Origin: an uncultured Eubacteriales bacterium
Lineage (GTDB): Bacteria > Bacillota > Clostridia > Oscillospirales > CAG-272
Assembly: GCA_949286815.1 (NCBI GenBank)
Contig: CASEEB010000010.1
Span: 1-6,279 of the forward strand
Reading direction: 5' to 3'
DNA length: 6,279 bases
Shown here: positions 1-5,452 of the stretch, piece after piece
How positions within the stretch are numbered: position 1 is the first letter of the stretch
Layout of the letters: each line of letters starts with the position of its first letter
Program-made: the position numbers and the translations under genes
Notes under the pieces: generated by a model
The model's input: only the letters and a program-made list of their open reading frames with translations
What the model was told of the DNA's origin: nothing
The model's database searches: none

Positions 1-1473
1 CATGTCTATCATGACCGAGGAATACTCGTCATCGGACACTTGAAACGACCCGAAACTTATCTGTTCGACTCTGCCGTTATTTTTGTTTTCAGCCGAAATA
101 TTCAAATCAAAATATTTTGAGGAAGACTGGTCGCCAAAGAAGTCAACGGCCGATATCTGATTGAAGCCTTCCTCTGTAAGTATGATTTTCCCGTAATCCA
201 CAGTATTGTCATAATAATATTTAACTCCGGTAACCTTAAGGTCGTAGCCGATATTTTCAAACCTGTCTATATAGTCGCGCAAAAGAGTATCCTTGCCGTA
301 AACCTGCTGCCATGCTATCGGAAGAACAAGCATCGCCTCATCGGGCGCTTCGGGCGCCCTTCCCACATCGGGCTTTATGCTGCCGTCAACATTGTATCTG
401 AGAGAAACATACAAATATTGATTTCCCAGCAATTCAGACATTGTAACGTTGCTGTCAAAAAGAGAATCGTAATGTATGTAGCTCTCGGCGCCTACTTCAT
501 CCGCCACTTTGCTCAACTCATCGTCGCTTATCACCTTACCGTCCTGTCTGATAATTACCGTTCTTCCGTCAATATGCGTAAACATATAATTTTTCTTAAA
601 CGCGTCAAGGTCGGTTACACACCAAGCCGTGGCAAAGAAGGTTCCGAGAATCGCGATAATCATAAGTATACACATAAAAGTTGTCAGCTTGGGCATAGAA
701 GTAAAACGGTGCCAACCAAGCTCCAGACCCTTTTTAAAGGTCCTTTCCTTTTTCTCAGATGTCTGAGGTTCCGTATACTGTATTTTTTTTGTATCCTTAA
801 GTACCTCGTCTCTCTCCACGCTTCCGTCAAATATCCGGATCTCACGGGTAGCGTATTTCTCAACCTGCGAAAAACTGTGGGTGACGATAATCACAAGCTT
901 TTCCTTGGATATCTCCGCAAGCAGCTTTATAATTTCCTCAGAGGTCTGGGAGTCAAGGTTTCCCGTCGGCTCGTCCGCTAAAATCACAGGACTGTCCTTT
1001 GCGAGCGCTCTGGCGATTACCGTCCTCTGCTTCTGACCGCCGGAAAGTTTTGAGCCCTTATGATTCTTGAACTTAGTCATTCCCACACGCTCAATAAGTT
1101 CAAGCGCCCGTTTGCGTCTTTCACTTCTCGATTCAATATCGGACAGCGCCAGCTCCACATTCTGCAGCACCGTGAAGCTGTCAATTATATTATAATCCTG
1201 AAAAATAAACGAAATATACTTCTGCCTGTATATTTCCCAGTCGGCCTGCGAATAGTGAGAAGTTCCCTCGCCCTGTATATACAGTTCACCCTCCTCATAC
1301 GTATCCATACCGCTGATAATATTAAGCAAAGTTGTTTTTCCGCTCCCTGATTTTCCCGTAACGGCAACAAACTCGCCGATATCGAACTCAAGGTTGACGC
1401 CGCGTATTCCGACCGCGACCGAGTTCTCGGAAACATAGATTTTTCCGATATCCTGCAACTTCAGCAATGACAT
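1..1473 (-). CDS. ABC exporter, ATPase fused to permease (MacB-like), 5' part only
   Basis: The reading frame runs from ATG at 1473 to the window edge without a stop, giving 491 codons of a longer protein. Residues 1-225 are a complete ABC ATPase: Walker A GKSGSGKT (40-47), Q-loop FQDYN (91-95), signature LSGGQKQR (143-150), Walker B VILADEPTGNLD (163-174) and H-loop THS (198-200). This pattern is typical of the LolD/MacB subfamily. A charged linker follows, then one membrane segment at about 263-286 (rich in Ile, Leu, Met and Phe). After it comes a soluble region, probably outside the membrane, that resembles the periplasmic-core position of MacB-type permeases. ATPase and permease are therefore one chain, as in many Firmicutes exporters of peptides or lipids; the remaining membrane helices lie beyond the window. 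The start is preceded by AGAAAGG (1487-1493) with a 13-nt gap. The substrate cannot be read from the sequence. The family call is firm; the exporter role is inferred from the family. Confidence 0.9.
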   Translation of the reverse strand, partial: MSLLKLQDIGKIYVSENSVAVGIRGVNLEFDIGEFVAVTGKSGSGKTTLLNIISGMDTYEEGELYIQGEGTSHYSQADWEIYRQKYISFIFQDYNIIDSFTVLQNVELALSDIESRSERRKRALELIERVGMTKFKNHKGSKLSGGQKQRTVIARALAKDSPVILADEPTGNLDSQTSEEIIKLLAEISKEKLVIIVTHSFSQVEKYATREIRIFDGSVERDEVLKDTKKIQYTEPQTSEKKERTFKKGLELGWHRFTSMPKLTTFMCILMIIAILGTFFATAWCVTDLDAFKKNYMFTHIDGRTVIIRQDGKVISDDELSKVADEVGAESYIHYDSLFDSNVTMSELLGNQYLYVSLRYNVDGSIKPDVGRAPEAPDEAMLVLPIAWQQVYGKDTLLRDYIDRFENIGYDLKVTGVKYYYDNTVDYGKIILTEEGFNQISAVDFFGDQSSSKYFDLNISAENKNNGRVEQISFGSFQVSDDEYSSVMIDM

Positions 1474-1505
1474 TTCAATTTACATACCTTTCTTAGATTT
1501 CTCGG

Positions 1506-1554
1506 CGGATACCCTCATATCCGGTATACGGGATAAAATCGCGCGATGACCCGT
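1506..1554 (-). other. Two adjacent stem-loops in the ABC gene leader
   Basis: In the minus-strand transcript two stems can form in tandem just before the ribosome-binding site. The first pairs ACGGG with CCCGT (1550-1554 with 1528-1532) around a loop that contains the palindrome ATCGCGCGAT (1538-1547). The second is a perfect 6-bp stem, CGGATA with TATCCG (1518-1523 with 1506-1511), around TGAGGG. A third, near-perfect palindrome (1519-1534, 14 of 16 positions symmetric around GTATAC) overlaps both and would compete with them. It could be an RNA control element or a DNA operator; the sequence does not decide between these. Confidence 0.35.
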
Positions 1555-1637
1555 CACCTGAATCTTTTTCGTATATACCGACCTGTAAAATTACTTGCGA
1601 TAACCTTTTGTCAAACATTAGGTACTTTAGCATAAAT

Positions 1638-1666
1638 ATGATATCATAATACATTTTAAAATTCAA
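1638..1666 (-). promoter_or_regulatory. Candidate sigma-A promoter of the ABC exporter gene
   Basis: On the minus strand TTGAAT (-35, 1661-1666) is followed after 17 bp by TATCAT (-10, 1638-1643). These match 4/6 and 5/6 consensus positions. Transcription would start near 1631, giving a leader of about 160 nt that includes the stem-loops. A perfect TTGACA at 1609-1614 on the same strand is an alternative -35, but only a poor -10 lies at the right distance. Confidence 0.45.
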
Positions 1667-1928
1667 GGTCAATTATTATTAAGATTTTATTAATATCCAT
1701 GCGTATTTTGACATGACAAAAAATATCTTAATTTAATTTTAAAATGTCTGAATAACTTTCTTTTTACATATTTATAAGTCCGAGTGTATCCGGGTGTTCG
1801 ATTTTGAAATTTTGCCCGAATTTTTGTCTTTAATTTTTTTTTGACGCAAAATGAAAAAGCGCGTCAATCCGCCATACAATACGGTCGCACTCTCCAAAAT
1901 CCACAGTTATTTTGTCGCAATGTTTTTA

Positions 1929-1957
1929 TTGACACAGGGTATATTAGTTGTTATAAT
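1929..1957 (+). promoter_or_regulatory. Perfect extended -10 sigma-A promoter of the LRR lipoprotein gene
   Basis: TTGACA (1929-1934), a 17-bp spacer and TATAAT (1952-1957) match the sigma-A consensus at all 12 positions. TG at 1949-1950 adds an extended -10 element. The start of transcription would be near 1964, about 68 nt before the ATG at 2032. This rules out the in-frame TTG at 1957 as a start codon, because it overlaps the -10 box. Confidence 0.8.
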
Positions 1958-2018
1958 TGCCCTTACAAGGTTCGCGTGCCTTAAGGATAAGATGCGCACT
2001 TATCCGATTAAAAAAATC

Positions 2019-2024
2019 AGGAGG
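2019..2024 (+). promoter_or_regulatory. Ribosome-binding site that fixes the lipoprotein start
   Basis: AGGAGG, a full Shine-Dalgarno core, ends 7 nt before the ATG at 2032. It selects this ATG over the longer frame that opens at TTG 1957. Confidence 0.9.
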
Positions 2025-2031
2025 TACGTCC

Positions 2032-2850
2032 ATGAAAAATTCAAGGACAAAATTTTATTTATCGGCAGCGGCAGTGCTTGTCACGGTAGCATGTATTTTA
2101 TGTTTTTCATCATGTGCCAACAGTGACGATATTGAAGACCCTATCGAAAGCGCGTCTTTTGAAAACGAGCTGCCCACAATGCAAACTCAGGATACAAGTC
2201 AGCTTATACAGTATCCGGGATATCCCAATCAATATCCTGGCGGAATTTATTATGACCCGTCGTATATGAATCCGGGCTATCAGACACAGACAACTCAGCC
2301 CGTGGAAAATGAAACCGAAGAAGAGGAAGACGTCTCAGGGGGACTGGTCTTTGTTTCAAACGGAAACGGCACCTGCACTCTGACCGGACCCGGAAACTGC
2401 ACTGACACCTGTATCGTCATCCCTGAAAAAAGTCCCGCGGGAGATATCGTGACTACGGTCGCTGAAAGAGCATTTTACGGATGCACGTTCATTAACGCCA
2501 TACAGATACCCTCGACAGTATTGAACATCGGGAATATGGCGTTCGCGAACTGTACTTCTCTCGTATATATATCAGTAAGTCAGGACAACCCGTCATACAA
2601 GGACGCGGGAGGCGTTCTTTATTCAAAGGACGGTTCCTCTCTTATTCTCTATCCCTCCGCAAAAGGAGGCTCAAGCGTCACGATCTCAAACAGTGTGACA
2701 AAGATTGCCGACATGGCTTTTTATAAGTGCGACGCTCTCAGAGTCATAAGCTACGACGGTACTCAGGCGGAATGGGCGCGTATAAATATCGGACAGAACA
2801 ACTACGGTCTTTATACGGCGTCGGTTTCATTTACCGACAGCGGCAAGTAA
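2032..2850 (+). CDS. Surface lipoprotein with BspA-type leucine-rich repeats (LRR_5)
   Basis: A 272-residue protein, probably tethered to the outer face of the cytoplasmic membrane. Residues 1-28 form a lipoprotein signal peptide: basic start (KNSRTK), hydrophobic core, and a lipobox-like FSSC with Cys28 as the expected lipid-bearing residue. F at -3 is slightly unusual. A spacer rich in Tyr, Pro, Gly and Gln (about 55-90) is followed by an acidic run (about 92-100). From about 104 the protein has the BspA/TpLRR pattern: NGNGTCTLTG, then AERAFYGC (144-151), NMAFANCTSL (168-177) and IADMAFYKCDAL (225-236). A GGVLYSKDGSSLILYP insert (193-208) and a terminal YDGTQAEW motif (241-248) are common in clostridial members. 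The LRR unit is short, about three repeats. BspA-type domains often mediate contact with host or other surfaces; that role is inferred here. It has its own strong promoter and no clear terminator after it. Confidence 0.92.
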   Translation: MKNSRTKFYLSAAAVLVTVACILCFSSCANSDDIEDPIESASFENELPTMQTQDTSQLIQYPGYPNQYPGGIYYDPSYMNPGYQTQTTQPVENETEEEEDVSGGLVFVSNGNGTCTLTGPGNCTDTCIVIPEKSPAGDIVTTVAERAFYGCTFINAIQIPSTVLNIGNMAFANCTSLVYISVSQDNPSYKDAGGVLYSKDGSSLILYPSAKGGSSVTISNSVTKIADMAFYKCDALRVISYDGTQAEWARINIGQNNYGLYTASVSFTDSGK

Positions 2851-2916
2851 CCTCGTCTGACGTAACGGCGGCAAAATTCAAAACCGTAAAAAGCTTCCGA
2901 AAATTTCCCGTACATA

Positions 2917-2945
2917 TTGACATCTTCCCGATATGATGTTATACT
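2917..2945 (+). promoter_or_regulatory. Sigma-A promoter of the ASRT-family gene
   Basis: TTGACA (2917-2922), a 17-bp spacer and TATACT (2940-2945) match consensus at 6/6 and 5/6 positions. Transcription would begin near 2952 and give a leader of about 28 nt with the ribosome-binding site AGAAAGGA (2964-2971), 8 nt before the ATG. The gene can be expressed independently of the lipoprotein gene upstream. Confidence 0.72.
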
Positions 2946-2979
2946 ATGCTTGAAAATTTCATCAGAAAGGAAACAATAT

Positions 2980-3336
2980 ATGTACGGTAAAAATGTCTGG
3001 ATGGTAGCCGACGGTTACATGAGCGACTCCGCAAAAGGAGAATTCGTAAGCCATGAGGCCATTTGCGTCCTCAATCTCTCGGGAGAGGACGCTAATATCA
3101 ACATCACGCTTTATTTTGAAGACGCCGAGCCTATGAGAGGCATACACGCGGTCTGCAAAAACGAACGCACAAACCACATCCGGCTCGACAAAATCGTCAC
3201 CGACGACGGCAGAAAAATTCCCAAAAACACCCCTTATGCCGTTCTTGTGGAAAGCGACAGACCGGTGGTGGTTCAGTCTTCAAGGCTTGATGTCTCACAG
3301 CCCGAGTACGCGCTTATGACCACAATCGCTTATTGA
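2980..3336 (+). CDS. ASRT-family protein (sensory rhodopsin transducer-like, DUF1362)
   Basis: A 118-residue soluble protein, close to the roughly 125 residues of the Anabaena transducer. Family landmarks run along its whole length: KNVWMVADGY (4-13), FVSHEAICVLN (22-32), ITLYFEDAEP (42-51), NHIRLD (65-70), ESDRPVVVQSSRLD (91-104) and the end ALMTTIAY (111-118). It has no signal peptide or membrane segment, so it acts in the cytoplasm. The family folds as a beta-sandwich that forms tetramers. The name comes from the Anabaena protein that interacts with sensory rhodopsin, but most relatives occur in bacteria without rhodopsin, and a role in binding sugars or other small ligands has been proposed. 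No rhodopsin gene is in the window. The ATG at 2980 is chosen for its ribosome-binding site; an upstream in-frame TTG at 2917 lies inside the promoter. Family membership is firm, but function in this organism is unknown. Confidence 0.93.
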   Translation: MYGKNVWMVADGYMSDSAKGEFVSHEAICVLNLSGEDANINITLYFEDAEPMRGIHAVCKNERTNHIRLDKIVTDDGRKIPKNTPYAVLVESDRPVVVQSSRLDVSQPEYALMTTIAY

Positions 3337-3355
3337 AAAAAGCACAAAAATGATT

Positions 3356-3403
3356 AAAAACGGGTATAAAAACAACCTCAAAGTTGCTTTTATCCCGTTT
3401 TTT
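3356..3403. terminator. Bidirectional intrinsic terminator between the ASRT gene and prfC
   Basis: Arms 3360-3376 and 3383-3398 form a stem of about 16 bp around a 6-nt loop (CTCAAA), with one bulged T. On the plus strand it is followed by six T; on the minus strand, by five T from the A run 3356-3360. It starts 20 nt after the ASRT stop codon and lies 50 nt beyond the prfC stop codon. The one A/C mismatch in the plus-strand RNA becomes a G-U pair in the minus-strand RNA. Confidence 0.82.
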
Positions 3404-3453
3404 CTTTAACTCAAATTTTTAATCAAAACAGGTGTATTGGTTCCGGTGAAATT

Positions 3454-5046
3454 TCACCATTTGTTGAACTCGGAAAGCTCAAGTCCCTCATTGTTTTCCA
3501 GCGCCCAGTTCACCGCCCATATACCGGGGAAAATCAGCAGATCGTTTCCCTTTATATCCCTGACGCGTCTTGTATCTCCCGAAAGCTTCAGCGCCGAAAG
3601 CCCGACGGGACTGCGCTCAATATACCTTATCTGGTCGTGAGGCATATCCATTCGCGAATATTCCACACCGTATTCGCTCTGCATTCTGAATTTGAGCACG
3701 TCAAACTGAAGAAGTCCCACGACGCCGACAATTACCCTCTCCATGCCCGAATCGGGAAGGAAAAAAATCTGAATTGCGCCCTCCTGCGCTATCTGTTCCA
3801 TTCCCTTGGCAAACTGCTTGCGCTTCATCGAGTCAATCTGTTCTATCACCGCGAAATGCTCCGGGGCAAAAGTGGGTATTCCCCTGAACCGTACCTTCAG
3901 CGGAGGTTGACAAACAGTATCACCGATTGAGAATATACCGGGGTCGAAAACTCCGATTATATCTCCCGCGTAAGCCTCGTCTATGACTTCTCTTTCCTGT
4001 GCCATCATCTGCTGAGGCTGTGAAAGTCGTATCATCTTTCCCTGATTTACATGCAGATACTCGCTGCCCTTTTCAAATTTTCCCGAACAAATGCGCATAA
4101 ACGCTATCCTGTCCCTATGCGCTTTATTCATATTCGCCTGTATCTTAAACACGAACGCGGAAAAATTCTCGTCAAAGGGAGAAACCTCTCCGTCCTCGGT
4201 CTCTCTGCCAAGCGGAGGAGTGGTCATTTTCAGAAAATGCTCAAGAAATGTTTCTATTCCGAAATTATTGAGCGCCGACCCGAAAAACACGGGGCTGAGC
4301 TTTCCGCATCTTACTTTTTCCAGGTCAAAATCAAAGCATGCCCCGTCAAGCAGTTCAATCTGCTCCGCAAGAATCTCACGAAGATGCGCTCCGATAAGCA
4401 TATCGAGCTTTTCGGTCTGTGTAATATCACATTCAATCGCCCGAAGACGTTCCCTGCCGCCGTGAAAATTGTCGAACGTAAGGATGCATTTTTTGTCTCT
4501 CTCGTAGACGCCCTTGAAAGTCTGTCCGCACGAAATCGGCCAATTCATCGGATACGTGCCTATGCCGAATTCGCTCTCAAGCTCGTCCATGAGGTCAAAC
4601 GGGTCCTTGGCTTCCCTGTCAAGTTTGTTTATAAACGTAAAAATAGGAATATGCCTCATAGCGCATACCCTGAAAAGCTTTCTTGTCTGAGCTTCTATTC
4701 CCTTTGCGGCGTCTATTACCATGACCGCGCTGTCCGCCGCCATCAGAGTGCGGTAAGTGTCCTCCGAAAAATCCTGATGTCCGGGCGTATCAAGAATATT
4801 GATACAGTACCCCTCATATTCAAACTGCATAACCGATGAAGTCACCGAAATTCCTCTCTGCTTTTCAAGCTCCATCCAGTCCGAAACAGCGTGCTTGTCC
4901 CCCTGCTTTCCCCTGACCGAGCCCGCCGACTGTATCGCTCCTCCGTACAGCAGAAATTTCTCTGTCAGTGTTGTTTTTCCGGCGTCGGGATGCGAAATTA
5001 TCGCAAAAGTCCTCCGCCGGCTTATTTCCTCTCTCAAATCCGACAA
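3454..5046 (-). CDS. prfC: Peptide chain release factor 3 (RF3)
   Basis: A 530-residue translational GTPase that removes RF1 or RF2 from the ribosome after peptide release. Its length is almost that of E. coli RF3 (529). Visible motifs: P-loop SHPDAGKT (18-25), switch I RGISVTSS (64-71), DTPGHQDF (86-93), NKLD (140-143) and GSAL (256-259). The RF3-specific stretches SDWMELEKQRGIS and VFKIQANMNKAHRDR distinguish it from EF-G and its relatives. Domain II follows from about residue 290, and domain III from about 390 (GIPTFAPEHF). The start is taken as TTG at 5046 because GGGAGT (5053-5058) lies 6 nt upstream and the resulting N-terminus (SDLREEISRRRTF) matches the usual RF3 length. An upstream in-frame TTG at 5079 would add 11 residues without a ribosome-binding site. 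The gene is monocistronic, with its own promoter and terminator. Confidence 0.96.
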   Translation of the reverse strand: MSDLREEISRRRTFAIISHPDAGKTTLTEKFLLYGGAIQSAGSVRGKQGDKHAVSDWMELEKQRGISVTSSVMQFEYEGYCINILDTPGHQDFSEDTYRTLMAADSAVMVIDAAKGIEAQTRKLFRVCAMRHIPIFTFINKLDREAKDPFDLMDELESEFGIGTYPMNWPISCGQTFKGVYERDKKCILTFDNFHGGRERLRAIECDITQTEKLDMLIGAHLREILAEQIELLDGACFDFDLEKVRCGKLSPVFFGSALNNFGIETFLEHFLKMTTPPLGRETEDGEVSPFDENFSAFVFKIQANMNKAHRDRIAFMRICSGKFEKGSEYLHVNQGKMIRLSQPQQMMAQEREVIDEAYAGDIIGVFDPGIFSIGDTVCQPPLKVRFRGIPTFAPEHFAVIEQIDSMKRKQFAKGMEQIAQEGAIQIFFLPDSGMERVIVGVVGLLQFDVLKFRMQSEYGVEYSRMDMPHDQIRYIERSPVGLSALKLSGDTRRVRDIKGNDLLIFPGIWAVNWALENNEGLELSEFNKW

Positions 5047-5052
5047 TGTTTT

Positions 5053-5058
5053 ACTCCC
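5053..5058 (-). promoter_or_regulatory. Ribosome-binding site supporting the TTG start of prfC
   Basis: GGGAGT on the minus strand lies 6 nt before TTG at 5046. No ATG or GTG lies near it in frame, so the non-standard start is the best choice. Confidence 0.75.
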
Positions 5059-5124
5059 GTAATTATAAATTCTTATCAAAAATTAATCTCAGTCAACAAA
5101 TTATTGACGTTTACACTATTTAAT

Positions 5125-5153
5125 ATTATATCACCGCGGCAATTGTATGTCAA
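5125..5153 (-). promoter_or_regulatory. Perfect consensus sigma-A promoter of prfC
   Basis: On the minus strand TTGACA (5148-5153) is followed after exactly 17 bp by TATAAT (5125-5130), matching consensus at all 12 positions. Transcription would start near 5118, about 72 nt before the TTG start. The leader contains a small inverted repeat, GTCAA/TTGAC (5092-5096 and 5104-5108, 7-nt loop). Confidence 0.8.
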
Positions 5154-5168
5154 GAGCGGACGATTATC

Positions 5169-5184
5169 AATTTGTAATCAAATT
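5169..5184. repeat. 16-bp interrupted palindrome AATTTG-TAAT-CAAATT
   Basis: The two 6-bp arms are perfectly symmetric around TAAT, which has the form of a dimeric repressor or activator site. A related perfect palindrome, ACAAATTTGT, lies 47 bp downstream (5219-5228). The region is AT-rich, so chance symmetry is possible. The site lies between the two divergent promoters and could serve either gene. Confidence 0.3.
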
Positions 5185-5202
5185 TACCTGTCAGGACGGG
5201 GA

Positions 5203-5272
5203 TTTGGCGTTATATTTCACAAATTTGTACATGCTGTAAGCTTTGAGTAAATTATTTTTAAATTACGCCAAA
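5203..5272. repeat. Long-spaced inverted repeat TTTGGCGT ... ACGCCAAA upstream of the GH78 promoter
   Basis: The 8-bp arms at 5203-5210 and 5265-5272 are perfect inverse complements. Extended inward to 11 bp (5203-5213 and 5262-5272) they still match at 10 of 11 positions. Arm centres are 62 bp apart, close to six turns of B-DNA. The right arm ends 3 bp before the -35 box of the GH78 promoter. The arms are GC-rich islands in an AT-rich stretch, which makes chance less likely. A pair of sites for a sugar-responsive regulator acting by DNA looping is a reasonable inference; the regulator is not in the window. Confidence 0.45.
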
Positions 5273-5275
5273 CTA

Positions 5276-5304
5276 TTGCAAATTAAAATCGCTTATGATA
5301 TAAT
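5276..5304 (+). promoter_or_regulatory. Extended -10 promoter of the GH78 gene
   Basis: TTGCAA (5276-5281, 4/6 match), a 17-bp spacer and perfect TATAAT (5299-5304), preceded by TG at 5296-5297. Transcription would begin near 5311. The weaker -35 box beside an inverted-repeat arm fits a regulated promoter. Confidence 0.65.
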
Positions 5305-5360
5305 TATAATCAACCTTATATGTTTGTATACGCTTTAAGTTATCTCCGACATATGATATT

Positions 5361-5398
5361 CGCTTGTCCGCGTCAAAACTTTTCGTTTACGGACAGCG
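5361..5398 (+). other. Stem-loop in the GH78 gene leader
   Basis: TGTCCG (5365-5370) pairs with CGGACA (5390-5395), and CGC/GCG extends the stem outward across one bulged T. Within the loop AAAC/GTTT can pair again around TTTTC. No run of T follows, so it is not a simple terminator. It lies about 50 nt after the predicted transcription start and about 55 nt before the start codon, a position suited to RNA stability or translational control. Confidence 0.4.
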
Positions 5399-5452
5399 GC
5401 ATTGCAGCATATTTTAAATCCATTAATTGAAAAGAAAGGCATGAATACCGAA

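Larger units (their letters stand above)
1474..2031. other. Divergent AT-rich intergenic control region
   Basis: No credible gene lies here. From left to right it holds the ribosome-binding site of the ABC gene (1487-1493, minus), paired stem-loop sequences (1506-1554), a candidate minus-strand promoter (1638-1666), and a very AT-rich core (about 1620-1850). A possible weak plus-strand promoter, TTGACA at 1708-1713 with TTTAAT at 1732-1737, lies in the core. An isolated inverted repeat TTGACGC/GCGTCAA (1841-1847, 1861-1867) follows. The strong lipoprotein promoter (1929-1957) and its ribosome-binding site (2019-2024) close the region. A 91-codon open frame from ATG 1851 has no ribosome-binding site and overlaps the lipoprotein gene out of frame, so it is not called. 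Confidence 0.7.
5047..5452. other. Divergent control region between prfC and the GH78 gene
   Basis: No gene is seen here. The region holds the prfC leader and promoter (5047-5153, minus). A central AT-rich segment with nested inverted repeats follows (5169-5272). The GH78 promoter (5276-5304, plus) and an approximately 140-nt GH78 leader with a stem-loop (5361-5398) complete it. Confidence 0.75.

Noticed and set aside
418..981. 187-codon plus-strand open frame opposite the ABC gene
   Set aside because: The minus-strand frame here carries an uninterrupted ATPase and permease, so this is a shadow frame.
1841..1867. TTGACGC/GCGTCAA hairpin beside a T run, as a terminator
   Set aside because: The T run precedes the stem on the plus strand and is an A run after the stem on the minus strand, so it cannot act as an intrinsic terminator in either direction.
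1851..2126. 91-codon plus-strand open frame with a hydrophobic stretch
   Set aside because: It has no ribosome-binding site, contains the strong promoter at 1929-1957, and overlaps the well-supported lipoprotein gene in another frame.
2868..2910. ACGG/CCGT inverted repeat after the lipoprotein gene as a terminator
   Set aside because: The stem is only 4 bp with a long loop and no T run, so termination here is not supported.
2917..2979. N-terminal extension of the ASRT protein from TTG 2917
   Set aside because: The codon is part of the -35 box TTGACA, and a good ribosome-binding site precedes the ATG at 2980.
4051..4839. 262-codon plus-strand open frame opposite prfC
   Set aside because: It lies wholly inside prfC on the other strand, shows no family motif and has no ribosome-binding site. 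It is a shadow of the real gene.
5062..5067. TATAAT on the minus strand as the prfC -10 box
   Set aside because: It would place the transcription start inside the ribosome-binding site, and TTGACT lies 23 bp away. The perfect promoter at 5125-5153 explains the gene better.
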